From assembly GCA_049514555.1 (NCBI GenBank), contig JBEKUY010000004.1:124001-188000 (forward strand): a DNA stretch of 64,000 bases. The letters run 5' to 3'. Positions 23,395 to 31,365 of this stretch are shown here, piece after piece. Both the position numbers and the translations under genes were made by a program. This DNA comes from JBEKUY01 sp049514555 (GTDB lineage Bacteria > Acidobacteriota > Terriglobia > Acidiferrales > UBA7541). Under the pieces are notes generated by a model. That model searched no databases and was not told the origin of the DNA. It worked only from the letters and a program-made list of their open reading frames with translations. Within the stretch, counting starts at the first letter, position 1. The number at the start of each line of letters is the position of its first letter.

Positions 23395-24834
23395 TCAGGC
23401 TTGCAGAGCGGCGGCGAGGGAGTCGCGCAGAAGCGATTCTTGTTCGGGAAAAACCGTGCGCAGGTCGAGGATCAATCGGCCGTCCTCGACGCGCGCGATC
23501 ACCGGCAACCCCTGCGCAGGCTTCCGCAGGCGCTCTTCGAGACGCGCCGCGGAATGGTGCGAGGCCGTAACTCGAATGACGCGCGTGGGCAATTCCTGCG
23601 TTGGAGTGGAGCCACCGCCGGCGAGCGACGAGCCTTCCGCAACTTCGAGCTCGATTTCGCCGCGCAGCTCAGGCGGCAGCGCCGACTGCAGCTCGCGCAG
23701 GAAATTCTCCGCGCGCCGGCCAATTTCCACTGCGGTCATGCGGATCATGCGCAGCGCCGGAATCTCATCGAGCGCGCCTCGCAAGTATGTTTCCAGAGTG
23801 ACTTCGAGCGCCGCGATGGTCAGCTTATCCACGCGGAGCGCGCGAAACAGCGGATGCCGGCGGATCCGCTGCACGCAATCTTTTTGCCCGGTGATGATGC
23901 CCGACTGCGGTCCGCCGAGCAGCTTATCGCCGCTGAAGGTCACGACGGAAACGCCCGCTGCGAGGCTCTTCCGCGCGACCGGCTCCTCGAGATCCTGCGC
24001 GCTCAGGTCCACCAAACACCCCGAACCGAGGTCCTCCAGCACCGGAAGATTCGCGCGGCGCCCGAGCGCCACCAACTCCTCGAGCGAAGGTCTTTCGGTG
24101 AATCCAGTGATCCGGAAATTCGACGGGTGCACGCGCAGGAGCAGCCGTGTCTTGCCGTTGATGGCGCGCTCATAGTCGGCAGCGCGAGTGCGGTTTGTGG
24201 CGCCCACCTCGCGCAAGATGGCCCCGCTCTCCGCTATGATCTCGGGGATGCGGAAGCCGTCGCCGATTTCGATGAGCTCGCCGCGGGAGACGATTACTTC
24301 GCCGTCCTTCGCGAGCGCCGCCAGCGCCAGCAGCACTGCGGCGGCGCAATTGTTGACCACGATGGCCGCCTCGGCGCCGGTCAGGCGCTCGAGGAGCCGC
24401 GCGACGTGCACGTCTCGTTTTCCGCGCGCGCCTGCCTCGAGGTTGTATTCGAGATTGGTGTACTGCGTGGCTGTCCTGCGAATTTCATCGATGACCCCGG
24501 GCGCAAGCGGGGCCCGGCCCAAGTTCGTGTGCAGGACTACGCCGGTCGCGTTGATGACCGGGAGAAGAGACGGCGTGAGCTCCCGCTCGATCTCCGCAGC
24601 GATCCGTGTCTCGAGGGCAGAAGCATCAAGGGCCGGGCCAACCCCATGCGCGCCGCCGGTGATCCTCGCGCGCATCTCCGCAAGGACCGCCCGCGCGACA
24701 TCCACCACTGCGCCGCGGTCCAACCTCTCCACCAGCGCGCGTAGCTTCGGCCGGGCCAGCAGGTCATCTAGCGACGGAATCCGTTTCAGTTGCTCGGCTC
24801 TCTCGGGAGAAACGCGCTTTGCGCCAGCGGCCAT
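23395..24834 (-). CDS. selA: L-seryl-tRNA(Sec) selenium transferase SelA
   Basis: A 479-residue PLP enzyme that converts Ser-tRNA(Sec) to Sec-tRNA(Sec) with selenophosphate. The PLP lysine lies in VTFSGDKLLGGPQSGI, with the family's INATGVVLHTNLGRAPL and IRRHPLFRALRVDKLT segments. Length is normal. It implies a selenocysteine system, but selB, selD and the tRNA-Sec gene are not in this window. I saw no obvious gene here interrupted by an in-frame TGA that would be a selenoprotein. It converges with larB; its upstream neighbour on the other strand is an unknown gene 174 bases away. Confidence 0.95.
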   Translation of the reverse strand: MAAGAKRVSPERAEQLKRIPSLDDLLARPKLRALVERLDRGAVVDVARAVLAEMRARITGGAHGVGPALDASALETRIAAEIERELTPSLLPVINATGVVLHTNLGRAPLAPGVIDEIRRTATQYTNLEYNLEAGARGKRDVHVARLLERLTGAEAAIVVNNCAAAVLLALAALAKDGEVIVSRGELIEIGDGFRIPEIIAESGAILREVGATNRTRAADYERAINGKTRLLLRVHPSNFRITGFTERPSLEELVALGRRANLPVLEDLGSGCLVDLSAQDLEEPVARKSLAAGVSVVTFSGDKLLGGPQSGIITGQKDCVQRIRRHPLFRALRVDKLTIAALEVTLETYLRGALDEIPALRMIRMTAVEIGRRAENFLRELQSALPPELRGEIELEVAEGSSLAGGGSTPTQELPTRVIRVTASHHSAARLEERLRKPAQGLPVIARVEDGRLILDLRTVFPEQESLLRDSLAAALQA

Positions 24835-24956
24835 GGTGCGTCTATTTCAGCACATGGGCAGCGCGCCAGCAATCTCGCACCTCGCGGGGCGCCTGCCCTC
24901 GCGGATCGGTCCTAGCCCCGCCGGTGCGCCTTCCGCACGTCTGCTGAAGGGCTTCA

Positions 24957-24985
24957 TTGACGCGCAGGCACTCCGCCACTAGCAT
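24957..24985 (+). promoter_or_regulatory. Sigma70-like promoter for the gene at 25009
   Basis: TTGACG (24957-24962), a 17-base spacer and TAGCAT (24980-24985). An overlapping alternative -10, CATAAT (24983-24988), would give a 20-base spacer. Either would start transcription about 12-18 bases before ATG 25009. Confidence 0.45.
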
Positions 24986-25008
24986 AATTCAGGCAGATCG
25001 GGGACTGC

Positions 25009-25638
25009 ATGGCCACCATTGACGAAGACCTGAGTCAAATCGAGAAGGACACCCGGCAACTCAAGGTCGAATACGACCAGTATTTCGGCGGTGGCCGCAA
25101 GCGCCCTCCCGCAGACATCGAGTGGCGCATCGAGCTGCTCCTCAAGCGCTATTCCGAACGCGGAGGCGAACTCAGTTCGGGGCAACGCTTCCGCTTCAAC
25201 AACCTGATCCAAAACTACGCGAAATACAGGGAAGTCTTCCGCAAGCGCATGCAGCAGAAAGAAGAAGGCGCCGTGCAGCATCACTTCGGCGCCGCCGCCA
25301 GGGCCATCGAAGCGGAGCGCGCGAAGCAACAAGCGGAGGCCGCCAAGGCGAAGCCTCCGGCCGCACCGGCCGCGAGCGCAGCGGCGGGCGCGTCGTTCCG
25401 CATCTCCTGCTCGGACCCGGAGCGCGAACCCGAAAAAGTCGAACGGCTCTACGATGAATTCGTCAGAGCCAAGCGCCAGGCCGGCGAAAGTGTGGACCGC
25501 CTCAAGCGCGACGGTTTTCGCGCGTTCGTCAGCAAGAAGACCAAAGAGCTAAGGAAACAGAAGGGCTGCAAAGAAGTCGAGTACGTCGTGGAAACCGCCG
25601 ACGGCCAAGTCAAGCTCAAGGCGTTGGTCAAAGCCTGA
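25009..25638 (+). CDS. Conserved protein of unknown function (possible MXAN_5187 C-terminal-like domain)
   Basis: A 209-residue, highly charged, cytoplasmic protein. Residues 1-90 are helical with DIEWRIELLLKRYSERG and LSSGQRFRFNNLIQNYAKYREVFRKR. A low-complexity Ala/Lys/Pro linker covers about 100-128. The C-terminal domain includes KVERLYDEFVRAKRQAGESV and FRAFVSKKTKELRKQKGC. The C-terminal pattern resembles from memory a domain named after Myxococcus MXAN_5187. Its biochemical role is unknown. It is a single gene preceded by a recognisable promoter, and purH follows 101 bases later with its own promoter. Confidence 0.65.
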   Translation: MATIDEDLSQIEKDTRQLKVEYDQYFGGGRKRPPADIEWRIELLLKRYSERGGELSSGQRFRFNNLIQNYAKYREVFRKRMQQKEEGAVQHHFGAAARAIEAERAKQQAEAAKAKPPAAPAASAAAGASFRISCSDPEREPEKVERLYDEFVRAKRQAGESVDRLKRDGFRAFVSKKTKELRKQKGCKEVEYVVETADGQVKLKALVKA

Positions 25639-25680
25639 CCCCTCGCGCAACCGGAACCCTGCGTCTCCCGTGTTTCTCCT

Positions 25681-25709
25681 TTCGCAAATCACCGCGCCGC
25701 GCTTACAAT
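25681..25709 (+). promoter_or_regulatory. Sigma70-like promoter for purH
   Basis: TTCGCA (25681-25686), a 17-base spacer and TACAAT (25704-25709), giving a leader of about 24 bases that contains the GGAGG site before ATG 25740. The -35 matches consensus at four of six positions and the -10 at five of six. Confidence 0.4.
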
Positions 25710-25739
25710 AACCCGTTTTCATTTCCCGGAGGAATCGCG

Positions 25740-27311
25740 ATGGCGATCGAGCGCGCGCTGTTGAGCGTTTTTGACAAGACGGGCATCGTCGAGCTGGCGC
25801 GGCGTCTCGCCGGCCTGCGCATCGAGATCATCTCCACCGGAGGCACGGCGAAACTGCTGCGCGAGTCCGGCGTGGCCGTGCGCGATGTTTCCGATCTGAC
25901 TGGCTGGCCGGAAATGCTTGGCGGCAGGGTGAAGACGTTGCATCCCAAAGTCCACGGTGGCCTGCTTTTCCGCCGCAATCATCCCGCCGACTGCGCGGAG
26001 GCCGCACAGCACGGCATCGCCCCGATCGACCTGGTGGTCGTAAATCTCTATCCCTTTGAGGCTGCCGAGGCGAGAGGGGACCTCACGGCCGGAGAGCTCA
26101 TTGAGAACATCGACATCGGCGGACCTACGATGCTGCGGTCGGCGGCGAAAAACTTCGAAAGCGTCGCGGTGGTCACGGACCCCGCCGATTACGCGCGCGT
26201 TGCGGCGGAAATCGAAACCACGCGCGAAGTGGGTTTGCTGACACGCCTCGAGCTGGCCCGCAAGGTTTACGCCACGACGTCGCGGTATGACGGCCTGATC
26301 ACCACAGCACTCGAGCGCCTCGCTGCCATCGGAGAAGAAACCGCGCTCGGTGCGCGCCCGGTGCTTCCGGAGCGCCTGCATATCGCACTTGAACGCCGGC
26401 AATCTCTCCGCTACGGGGAGAATCCCCATCAGGCCGCCGCGCTTTACCTTCCGGCCGGGCATCCTGCTCGGGGGCTCGCCGGTGCGCGCCAGCTCCAGGG
26501 CAAAGAACTCTCCTACAACAACCTCGTGGATCTCGAGGCGGCGCGCAGCCTCGTCGCCGAATTCGAGCGACCTGCCGCGGCCATCATCAAACACAACAAC
26601 CCCTGCGGCACGGCCGAACAAGATTCGCTTCTCGACGCATACTTGAAGGCGCACGCCTGCGATCCGGTGTCGGCGTTTGGCGGTGTGATCGCGTTCAACC
26701 GGGTTGTGGATGGCGCTACTGCCGCCGAGGTGGCGAAGCTCTTTGTGGAGTGTATTGCCGCACCGGGGTTTGACGAGAAGGCGCTGGCCGCTTTTGCGGC
26801 GAAGAAGAACCTTCGCCTGCTCGAGCTGCCTGCCGACGGTCTGCGTGCGGAGCCGTCACTGCAGCTCAAATACATCTCGGGAGGCGTGCTGGTCCAGCAG
26901 GCAGACCTTGGCAGGCTGAGCGAGAGCGATCTGCGAACCGTGACCAAGCGCGTCCCCACGCCGGAAGAAATGCAGGCCATGCGTTTTGGCTGGAAGGTCG
27001 CGAAGCACGTGAAGTCGAACGCCATCGTTTTCGCGCGCGACGGTGCCACGCTGGGCGTCGGCGCAGGCCAAATGAGCCGCGTCGATTCGGTGAAACTTGC
27101 GGTGATGAAAGCGCAGTCGCCGCTGACGGGTACCGTGGTCGCTTCGGACGCCTTCTTCCCGTTTCCTGACGGTGTCGAGGAGGCTGCCCGCGCCGGCGCC
27201 ACGGCAGTGATCCAACCGGGGGGCTCAGTCCGCGACGCCGAGGTTATCGCCGCCGCCGACCGGCTGGGCTTGGCGATGGTGTTTACCGGGATGCGGCACT
27301 TCTTGCACTGA
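25740..27311 (+). CDS. purH: Bifunctional AICAR transformylase/IMP cyclohydrolase PurH
   Basis: A 523-residue enzyme catalysing the last two steps of de novo IMP synthesis. The N-terminal MGS-like IMP cyclohydrolase domain (1 to about 195) contains LSVFDKTGI, STGGTAKLL and GGRVKTLHPKVHGG. The C-terminal AICAR formyltransferase domain contains QSLRYGENPHQ, IIKHNNPCGTA and the KAQSPLTGTVVASDAFFPFP region. Length and motifs match the family. A clear GGAGG Shine-Dalgarno lies before the ATG, with a sigma70-like promoter upstream. A GC-rich hairpin follows the stop directly. No other pur gene is adjacent. Confidence 0.97.
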   Translation: MAIERALLSVFDKTGIVELARRLAGLRIEIISTGGTAKLLRESGVAVRDVSDLTGWPEMLGGRVKTLHPKVHGGLLFRRNHPADCAEAAQHGIAPIDLVVVNLYPFEAAEARGDLTAGELIENIDIGGPTMLRSAAKNFESVAVVTDPADYARVAAEIETTREVGLLTRLELARKVYATTSRYDGLITTALERLAAIGEETALGARPVLPERLHIALERRQSLRYGENPHQAAALYLPAGHPARGLAGARQLQGKELSYNNLVDLEAARSLVAEFERPAAAIIKHNNPCGTAEQDSLLDAYLKAHACDPVSAFGGVIAFNRVVDGATAAEVAKLFVECIAAPGFDEKALAAFAAKKNLRLLELPADGLRAEPSLQLKYISGGVLVQQADLGRLSESDLRTVTKRVPTPEEMQAMRFGWKVAKHVKSNAIVFARDGATLGVGAGQMSRVDSVKLAVMKAQSPLTGTVVASDAFFPFPDGVEEAARAGATAVIQPGGSVRDAEVIAAADRLGLAMVFTGMRHFLH

Positions 27312-27327
27312 CCCGGCCCTAGCCGGG
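27312..27327. terminator. Hairpin directly after purH, possible terminator
   Basis: CCCGGC-CCTA-GCCGGG, a perfect 6-bp GC-only stem, begins at the base after the purH stop codon. It lies between the convergent genes purH and arsN2. There is no T-run on either side, so if it terminates transcription it is not a textbook intrinsic terminator. Confidence 0.3.
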
Positions 27328-27433
27328 CGCTCTCCCCAGATTGCATTTCAAGGTGATTTCTGCCGCGACGTCTCAGGCCGTGAGCACAGGCCCACGCAGC
27401 GCCCAGCCACCTCATGCACTGCCGCGAACAATG

Positions 27434-27874
27434 CTAGAGCTTGAGGAGCATGACAGTCGCGGACGCGGGACAGGCGCTTTGAAACTCGACGGAAGACTGC
27501 GCGGCGAGGGGCACCTGGCCGCGCTGAATTGTGCGAAATCCGATGCGGAAGAAGAACTTCTCCGCGGTGGTCGTCAGGAGCACCAATTCTGCAAGCTGTT
27601 CTTGGCGCGCTCGCGTCAGGAGCTCTTCGATCAAGAAACGCCCCAAGCCCCGGTTGCGCTCGGTTGCGGTCACCGCAACCGAGCGTAACAGTCCAACCCG
27701 CCCGTATCGTTCAATGGCCGCGCAGCCGATCACTTCGTCTTTGGCGCACAGGACGAGGAAATCATCGGGTCCGTGCAAGCCGGCGAGCGGGAGGCCGGAC
27801 GCGGTTAGTATCTCGACGATCCTGGGATAGTCGGCGGGCGCCGCCCTTCGGATGGAAGTTTCCCCTGGCATCAA
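27434..27874 (-). CDS. arsN2: Arsenic-resistance GNAT acetyltransferase ArsN2
   Basis: A 146-residue GNAT acetyltransferase. The acetyl-CoA loop is in SVAVTATERNRGLGRFLIEEL. VIGCAAIERYGRVGLLRSVAV, then LVLLTTTAEKFFFRIGF and the C-terminal FQSACPASATVML are characteristic of the ArsN2 group associated with arsenic operons. ArsN-type enzymes acetylate organoarsenicals or relatives; the exact substrate of ArsN2 is not settled. It follows arsM by 19 bases and is last in the arsR-arsM-arsN2 operon. No arsB, acr3 or arsC gene is present here. Confidence 0.85.
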   Translation of the reverse strand: MMPGETSIRRAAPADYPRIVEILTASGLPLAGLHGPDDFLVLCAKDEVIGCAAIERYGRVGLLRSVAVTATERNRGLGRFLIEELLTRARQEQLAELVLLTTTAEKFFFRIGFRTIQRGQVPLAAQSSVEFQSACPASATVMLLKL

Positions 27875-27893
27875 GACTCCCTTTCGCCGGGTG

Positions 27894-28742
27894 TCAGCCG
27901 CAGCAGGAGTTTCTCGATGCCGGTTTCTTGGCCCTGATGAATGCGCTCAGGGTCGTGAAATTGCCATCGAGGTGCTGGGCCATGGCGTCCACATCGACTC
28001 CGGACTCCTGCAGATACTTGCGGGCGTCTTCCACCTTGTAGATTCGCGTGGGCTCGATCTCGATGGTCTCGAATCCGGCCCGCACCAGTTTTTCGCGATA
28101 CTCATTCTCCTCCAGCGCGCCGGCGAGGCAGCCGGCCCACAGCTCCAAGTTCTTGCGAACCTCCGCAGGCATGGTGCCGCGGACAACGATGTCGGAAACC
28201 GCCAGCCTGCCCCCGGGCTTCAACACGCGCAGCGCTTCCCGGAGCACGCGATCCTTGTCGGCCGAGAGGTTGATCACGCAGTTCGAGATGATGACGTCCA
28301 CCGAGTCGTTGGGCAGGGGAATGTTCTCGATCGTACCCTTGAGGAATTCGACGTTCGTGGCCCCTGCCTTGCGCTGATTCTCGCGAGCCAGCGCGAGCAT
28401 CTCGTCCGTCATGTCGAGACCGTAGGCTTTCCCCGCAGGACCCACGCGCTTGGCCGAGAGGAGTACGTCAATTCCACCGCCCGAACCCAGGTCCAGCACG
28501 ATCTCGCCGGACTTCAATTCGGCGAGCGCCGTGGGGTTCCCGCAGCCGAGCGAGGCCAGCACAGCCTCCTTGGGGAGCTGGGCCGTTTCCGCATCGGCAT
28601 AGAGATTCGCGGTAACGGGATCGTGTCCCGCCATCTCCGGAGCGTCACCGCAGCACGCCGTCCGGCCGCATGAAAACTGCCGCGCGGCCTGCGCGTACTT
28701 TTGCCTCACCGCTTCTTGAATATTCGTTTCGCTCATAGTCAT
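27894..28742 (-). CDS. arsM: Arsenite methyltransferase ArsM
   Basis: A 282-residue SAM-dependent methyltransferase. The SAM-binding motif is VLDLGSGGGIDV (about 82-93). The As(III)-binding cysteines expected in ArsM are present at C67 (LGCGNP), C155 (SNCVINL) and C205 (WAGCLAGAL), plus an N-terminal C25/C30/C31 group and a terminal CC pair (280-281). ArsM methylates arsenite to mono-, di- and trimethylarsenicals in the cytoplasm, allowing volatilisation or oxidation to less toxic forms. It lies between arsR and arsN2 with short gaps, so arsenite-responsive control by ArsR is expected. Confidence 0.95.
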   Translation of the reverse strand: MTMSETNIQEAVRQKYAQAARQFSCGRTACCGDAPEMAGHDPVTANLYADAETAQLPKEAVLASLGCGNPTALAELKSGEIVLDLGSGGGIDVLLSAKRVGPAGKAYGLDMTDEMLALARENQRKAGATNVEFLKGTIENIPLPNDSVDVIISNCVINLSADKDRVLREALRVLKPGGRLAVSDIVVRGTMPAEVRKNLELWAGCLAGALEENEYREKLVRAGFETIEIEPTRIYKVEDARKYLQESGVDVDAMAQHLDGNFTTLSAFIRAKKPASRNSCCG

Positions 28743-28764
28743 CTCTCCTTACGCTTTGTTCTCG

Positions 28765-29109
28765 TCACTTCGAAATCTGCACGACCGACTCCGGCGCCAC
28801 GGCGCGGCTTCGCGTGCAGCATTCCTCATACAAGAATCCCAGAAGTCCGCGCAGCGCCTCGGAATTCGCCGTGTACCAAAGGAATTGCCGATCCCGCCGC
28901 ACGTCCACCAGGCCAACGAACCTGAGCTTTTCCAGGTGGTGCGAAAGCGTGGAAGCGGGGATGCCCAGCTCTTCCTGAATTTCGCCGACGACCATTCCTT
29001 TGGGATGGGCACTCAAGAGGAGGCGCATGATTTCGAGGCGGGGCTCAGCCCCGAGCGCGCTGAAGCGCTCGGCGGTGCGGGCGACAAGTTCCTGAGGAGG
29101 CCTGGCCAT
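28765..29109 (-). CDS. arsR: ArsR family metalloregulator
   Basis: A 114-residue winged-helix repressor. The helix-turn-helix spans about residues 40-68 (GEIQEELGIPASTLSHHLEK), followed by the wing (VDVRRDRQFLWYT). A vicinal Cys97-Cys98 pair in the C-terminal helix (YEECCTRS) could, with another thiol, bind As(III). This placement differs from the ELCVCDLC site in helix 4 of plasmid R773 ArsR and resembles variants with C-terminal cysteines. It heads the arsM-arsN2 operon and probably represses it. The ATG at 29109 sits only 6 bases after a strong -10, implying a leaderless message. Confidence 0.93.
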   Translation of the reverse strand: MARPPQELVARTAERFSALGAEPRLEIMRLLLSAHPKGMVVGEIQEELGIPASTLSHHLEKLRFVGLVDVRRDRQFLWYTANSEALRGLLGFLYEECCTRSRAVAPESVVQISK

Positions 29110-29115
29110 ACTTCC

Positions 29116-29144
29116 ATAATACTAGAAATAACGAAGTAATGCAA
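29116..29144 (-). promoter_or_regulatory. Promoter and probable ArsR operator of the ars operon
   Basis: On the minus strand: TTGCAT (29139-29144), a 17-base spacer and TATTAT (29116-29121). Only 6 bases separate the -10 from ATG 29109. The element contains an imperfect inverted repeat ATTACT / AGTATT with an 11-base spacer lying across the promoter, where ArsR binding would block polymerase. Confidence 0.7.
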
Positions 29145-29211
29145 CCGCTTCTTTCAACCTCCCGTCTAAGGCTCTTACTGATGCGCTCTGGGAATTCTCA
29201 TAGCCATATCT

Positions 29212-29241
29212 TTGACCCACCCTTTTGCCACGTGGGATAAT
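29212..29241 (+). promoter_or_regulatory. Sigma70-like promoter for the TPR gene
   Basis: TTGACC (29212-29217), an 18-base spacer and GATAAT (29236-29241); each hexamer matches consensus at five of six positions. Transcription would start near 29248, with AGAGG (29251-29255) as the ribosome site before ATG 29261. Confidence 0.65.
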
Positions 29242-29260
29242 CGAAGCTTTAGAGGTTTGC

Positions 29261-31360
29261 ATGAATCGATATCTAAGACCCTCTCCTCTCGGTGCTGTCT
29301 TTGGCCTCCTCGCGGTGGCCCTTGCTGCTGCGGCTCAGGTTCCCGCTACTCCGCCTGCTTCCTCATCGGGGGCTCCCAACGGACTCTCTGTGGAGACCCA
29401 AGGGCGCGCCGATGCCTACTACAACCTCGCCATGGGCCACATCTACGAACAGATGTACGAATCCACCAGCCGCAGCGAGTACGCCAACCAAGCCATTGAG
29501 TTCTACAAGAAGGCCTACGCTCTGGATCCGCACTCGACGGTCGTCGGCGAGCGTCTGGCGGAGATGTACTTGCAGGCCCAGCGCATCCCGGAGGCGGTTG
29601 CCGAGGCCCAGGCGGTCCTGAAGCGCAATCCGAACGATCTGCCCTCCCGCCGCTTGCTCGGGCGCATCTACCTGCGCAGCCTGGGGGATATGAACGCGGT
29701 GCCGACGCAGTCCGAGTCCATCGCTCGGGCGATCGAGCAGTTCAGCGAGATCCTGCGCCTGGACCCCTCCGACTCTGAATCGGCGCTCTGGCTGGCGCGC
29801 CTTTATCGCATGCAGAACCACCACGAGAAAGCGGGCCAGGTGCTGCGGGACTTGCTCAAGCAAGATCCGGATAACGAGCCCGCGCTTGAGCAGCTGACGC
29901 AGCTCCTTCTCGATCAGGGAAAGCCGAAGGAGGCTGTCGGGGTGCTCGAAGAAGCGACCAAGGATTCGTCTTCCCCGTCGCTCTTCGATCTTCTGGGCGA
30001 CGCCTACTCCCAGACCAAGGAATATGCGCGCGCCGCCGATGCGTACCGCAGCGCCATCGAGCTCGACCCCAGTGAAGCGAGCCACCACCGCGGCCTAGCC
30101 GAAGCGCTGATGAACGAGGGAAACTGCCCCGAAGCCCTCGCGGAATATAAGAAGCTGCTGGAACTCGATCCGGATGATCCGAAGGTGTACCTGCGGCTAG
30201 CGCAGGTCTACCGGGAGCTCCACCAGCTCGACCAAGCCGAAGAGAACCTGGCCAAGGCTCGGCAACGCGCACCCGGCGACCTCGAGATCATCTACAACGA
30301 AGCGATGCTCTATCAGGCCCAGGGCCGTTTCGAGGATGCCATTCGAGTTCTCTCGAACGCCGTGGCGGAGATCAAGGCGCAGACGAATGGCGTGCCCTCG
30401 GGCCAACGCGCTCTCGGGATTCTGTACCAACAGCTGGGCCAGCTCTACCGCGAAGTCCAGAATTACAGGGCGGCCATCAATACGTTCGAAGAAATGTACA
30501 AGCTCAGCGACGAAGAAGGCCGCCGCGGGCGGCTCCTGGTGATGGACGCCTATCGAACCGCAAAGGATCTGCCACACGCCCTGGAAGAGGCGGACAAGGC
30601 TCTCGCAAAATATCCGAACGATCAGGACCTGTTGAGCGGCAAGGCCCTTCTGCTCGGCGAGAAGGGAGAGACCGATGCGGCCGTCGGCATCTTGAAAGGA
30701 CTGCTCACCGGCAAGGAGAACGATCGAGGGGTTTACCTCAACATCGCCCAGGTATACGAGCGGGGGCGGCGTTACTCCGAGGCGGAGGCGCAGGCGCGCA
30801 CCGCTGAGAAACTCGCGGTGGAACCCGAGGACAAGAAGATGGTCTGGTTCCTCCTCGGCGCCATCTTCGAGCGCCAGAAGCAGTACGACCGCGCCGAGCA
30901 GGAATTCAAGCACGTTCTTTCTCTTGATCCCCATAATGCGCCGGCGCTCAATTACTACGGCTACATGCTCGGCGACCGGGGCGTTCGTCTGGACGAAGCG
31001 CGCTCCCTGGTCGAGCGCGCGCTCGCCGAGGAGCCTTACAACGGGGCCTATCTTGACAGCCTTGGATGGGTGAACTACAAACAGGGCCGTTTCAGCGAGG
31101 CCGAATCACTTTTGCGCAGGGCGACGGAGCGCGAGAGCAACGACCCGACCATTCACGGACATTTGGGCGACGTCTATTTCAAGACGGGCCGAACCGCACT
31201 TGCCGCGCAGGAGTGGGAGAAGTCCTTGGCCGAATGGCGCCGCGCACTGCCCACCGAGGTCGAATCCGACAAGATCGCCGAGATCCAAGCCAAGCTGACC
31301 ATGTTGAAACGAGACTTTGCCCAGCAGAAGCCCGGCGCTGGCGAAGCGAAGCCGCAGTAG
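29261..31360 (+). CDS. Exported multi-TPR protein
   Basis: A 699-residue protein from ATG 29261 with a signal peptide (residues 1-26, AVFGLLAVALAAAAQ). A long solenoid of tetratricopeptide repeats spans about 45-660. Many units show the W/LG/Y/A/F/A/P pattern, for example YSQTKEYARAADAYRSAIEL and LDSLGWVNYKQGRFSEAESL. The C-terminus is Lys/Pro rich. Such proteins act as periplasmic or outer-membrane-associated scaffolds in envelope assembly or secretion; the specific partner is unknown. It is first in the run leading into ispE, only 5 bases downstream, and has a good promoter, so it drives a conserved housekeeping operon. Confidence 0.85.
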   Translation: MNRYLRPSPLGAVFGLLAVALAAAAQVPATPPASSSGAPNGLSVETQGRADAYYNLAMGHIYEQMYESTSRSEYANQAIEFYKKAYALDPHSTVVGERLAEMYLQAQRIPEAVAEAQAVLKRNPNDLPSRRLLGRIYLRSLGDMNAVPTQSESIARAIEQFSEILRLDPSDSESALWLARLYRMQNHHEKAGQVLRDLLKQDPDNEPALEQLTQLLLDQGKPKEAVGVLEEATKDSSSPSLFDLLGDAYSQTKEYARAADAYRSAIELDPSEASHHRGLAEALMNEGNCPEALAEYKKLLELDPDDPKVYLRLAQVYRELHQLDQAEENLAKARQRAPGDLEIIYNEAMLYQAQGRFEDAIRVLSNAVAEIKAQTNGVPSGQRALGILYQQLGQLYREVQNYRAAINTFEEMYKLSDEEGRRGRLLVMDAYRTAKDLPHALEEADKALAKYPNDQDLLSGKALLLGEKGETDAAVGILKGLLTGKENDRGVYLNIAQVYERGRRYSEAEAQARTAEKLAVEPEDKKMVWFLLGAIFERQKQYDRAEQEFKHVLSLDPHNAPALNYYGYMLGDRGVRLDEARSLVERALAEEPYNGAYLDSLGWVNYKQGRFSEAESLLRRATERESNDPTIHGHLGDVYFKTGRTALAAQEWEKSLAEWRRALPTEVESDKIAEIQAKLTMLKRDFAQQKPGAGEAKPQ

Positions 31361-31365
31361 CCGGC

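Noticed and set aside
23395..24834. Nearby selenoprotein gene with in-frame TGA
   Set aside because: No gene around selA appears split by TGA with homology continuing on both sides.
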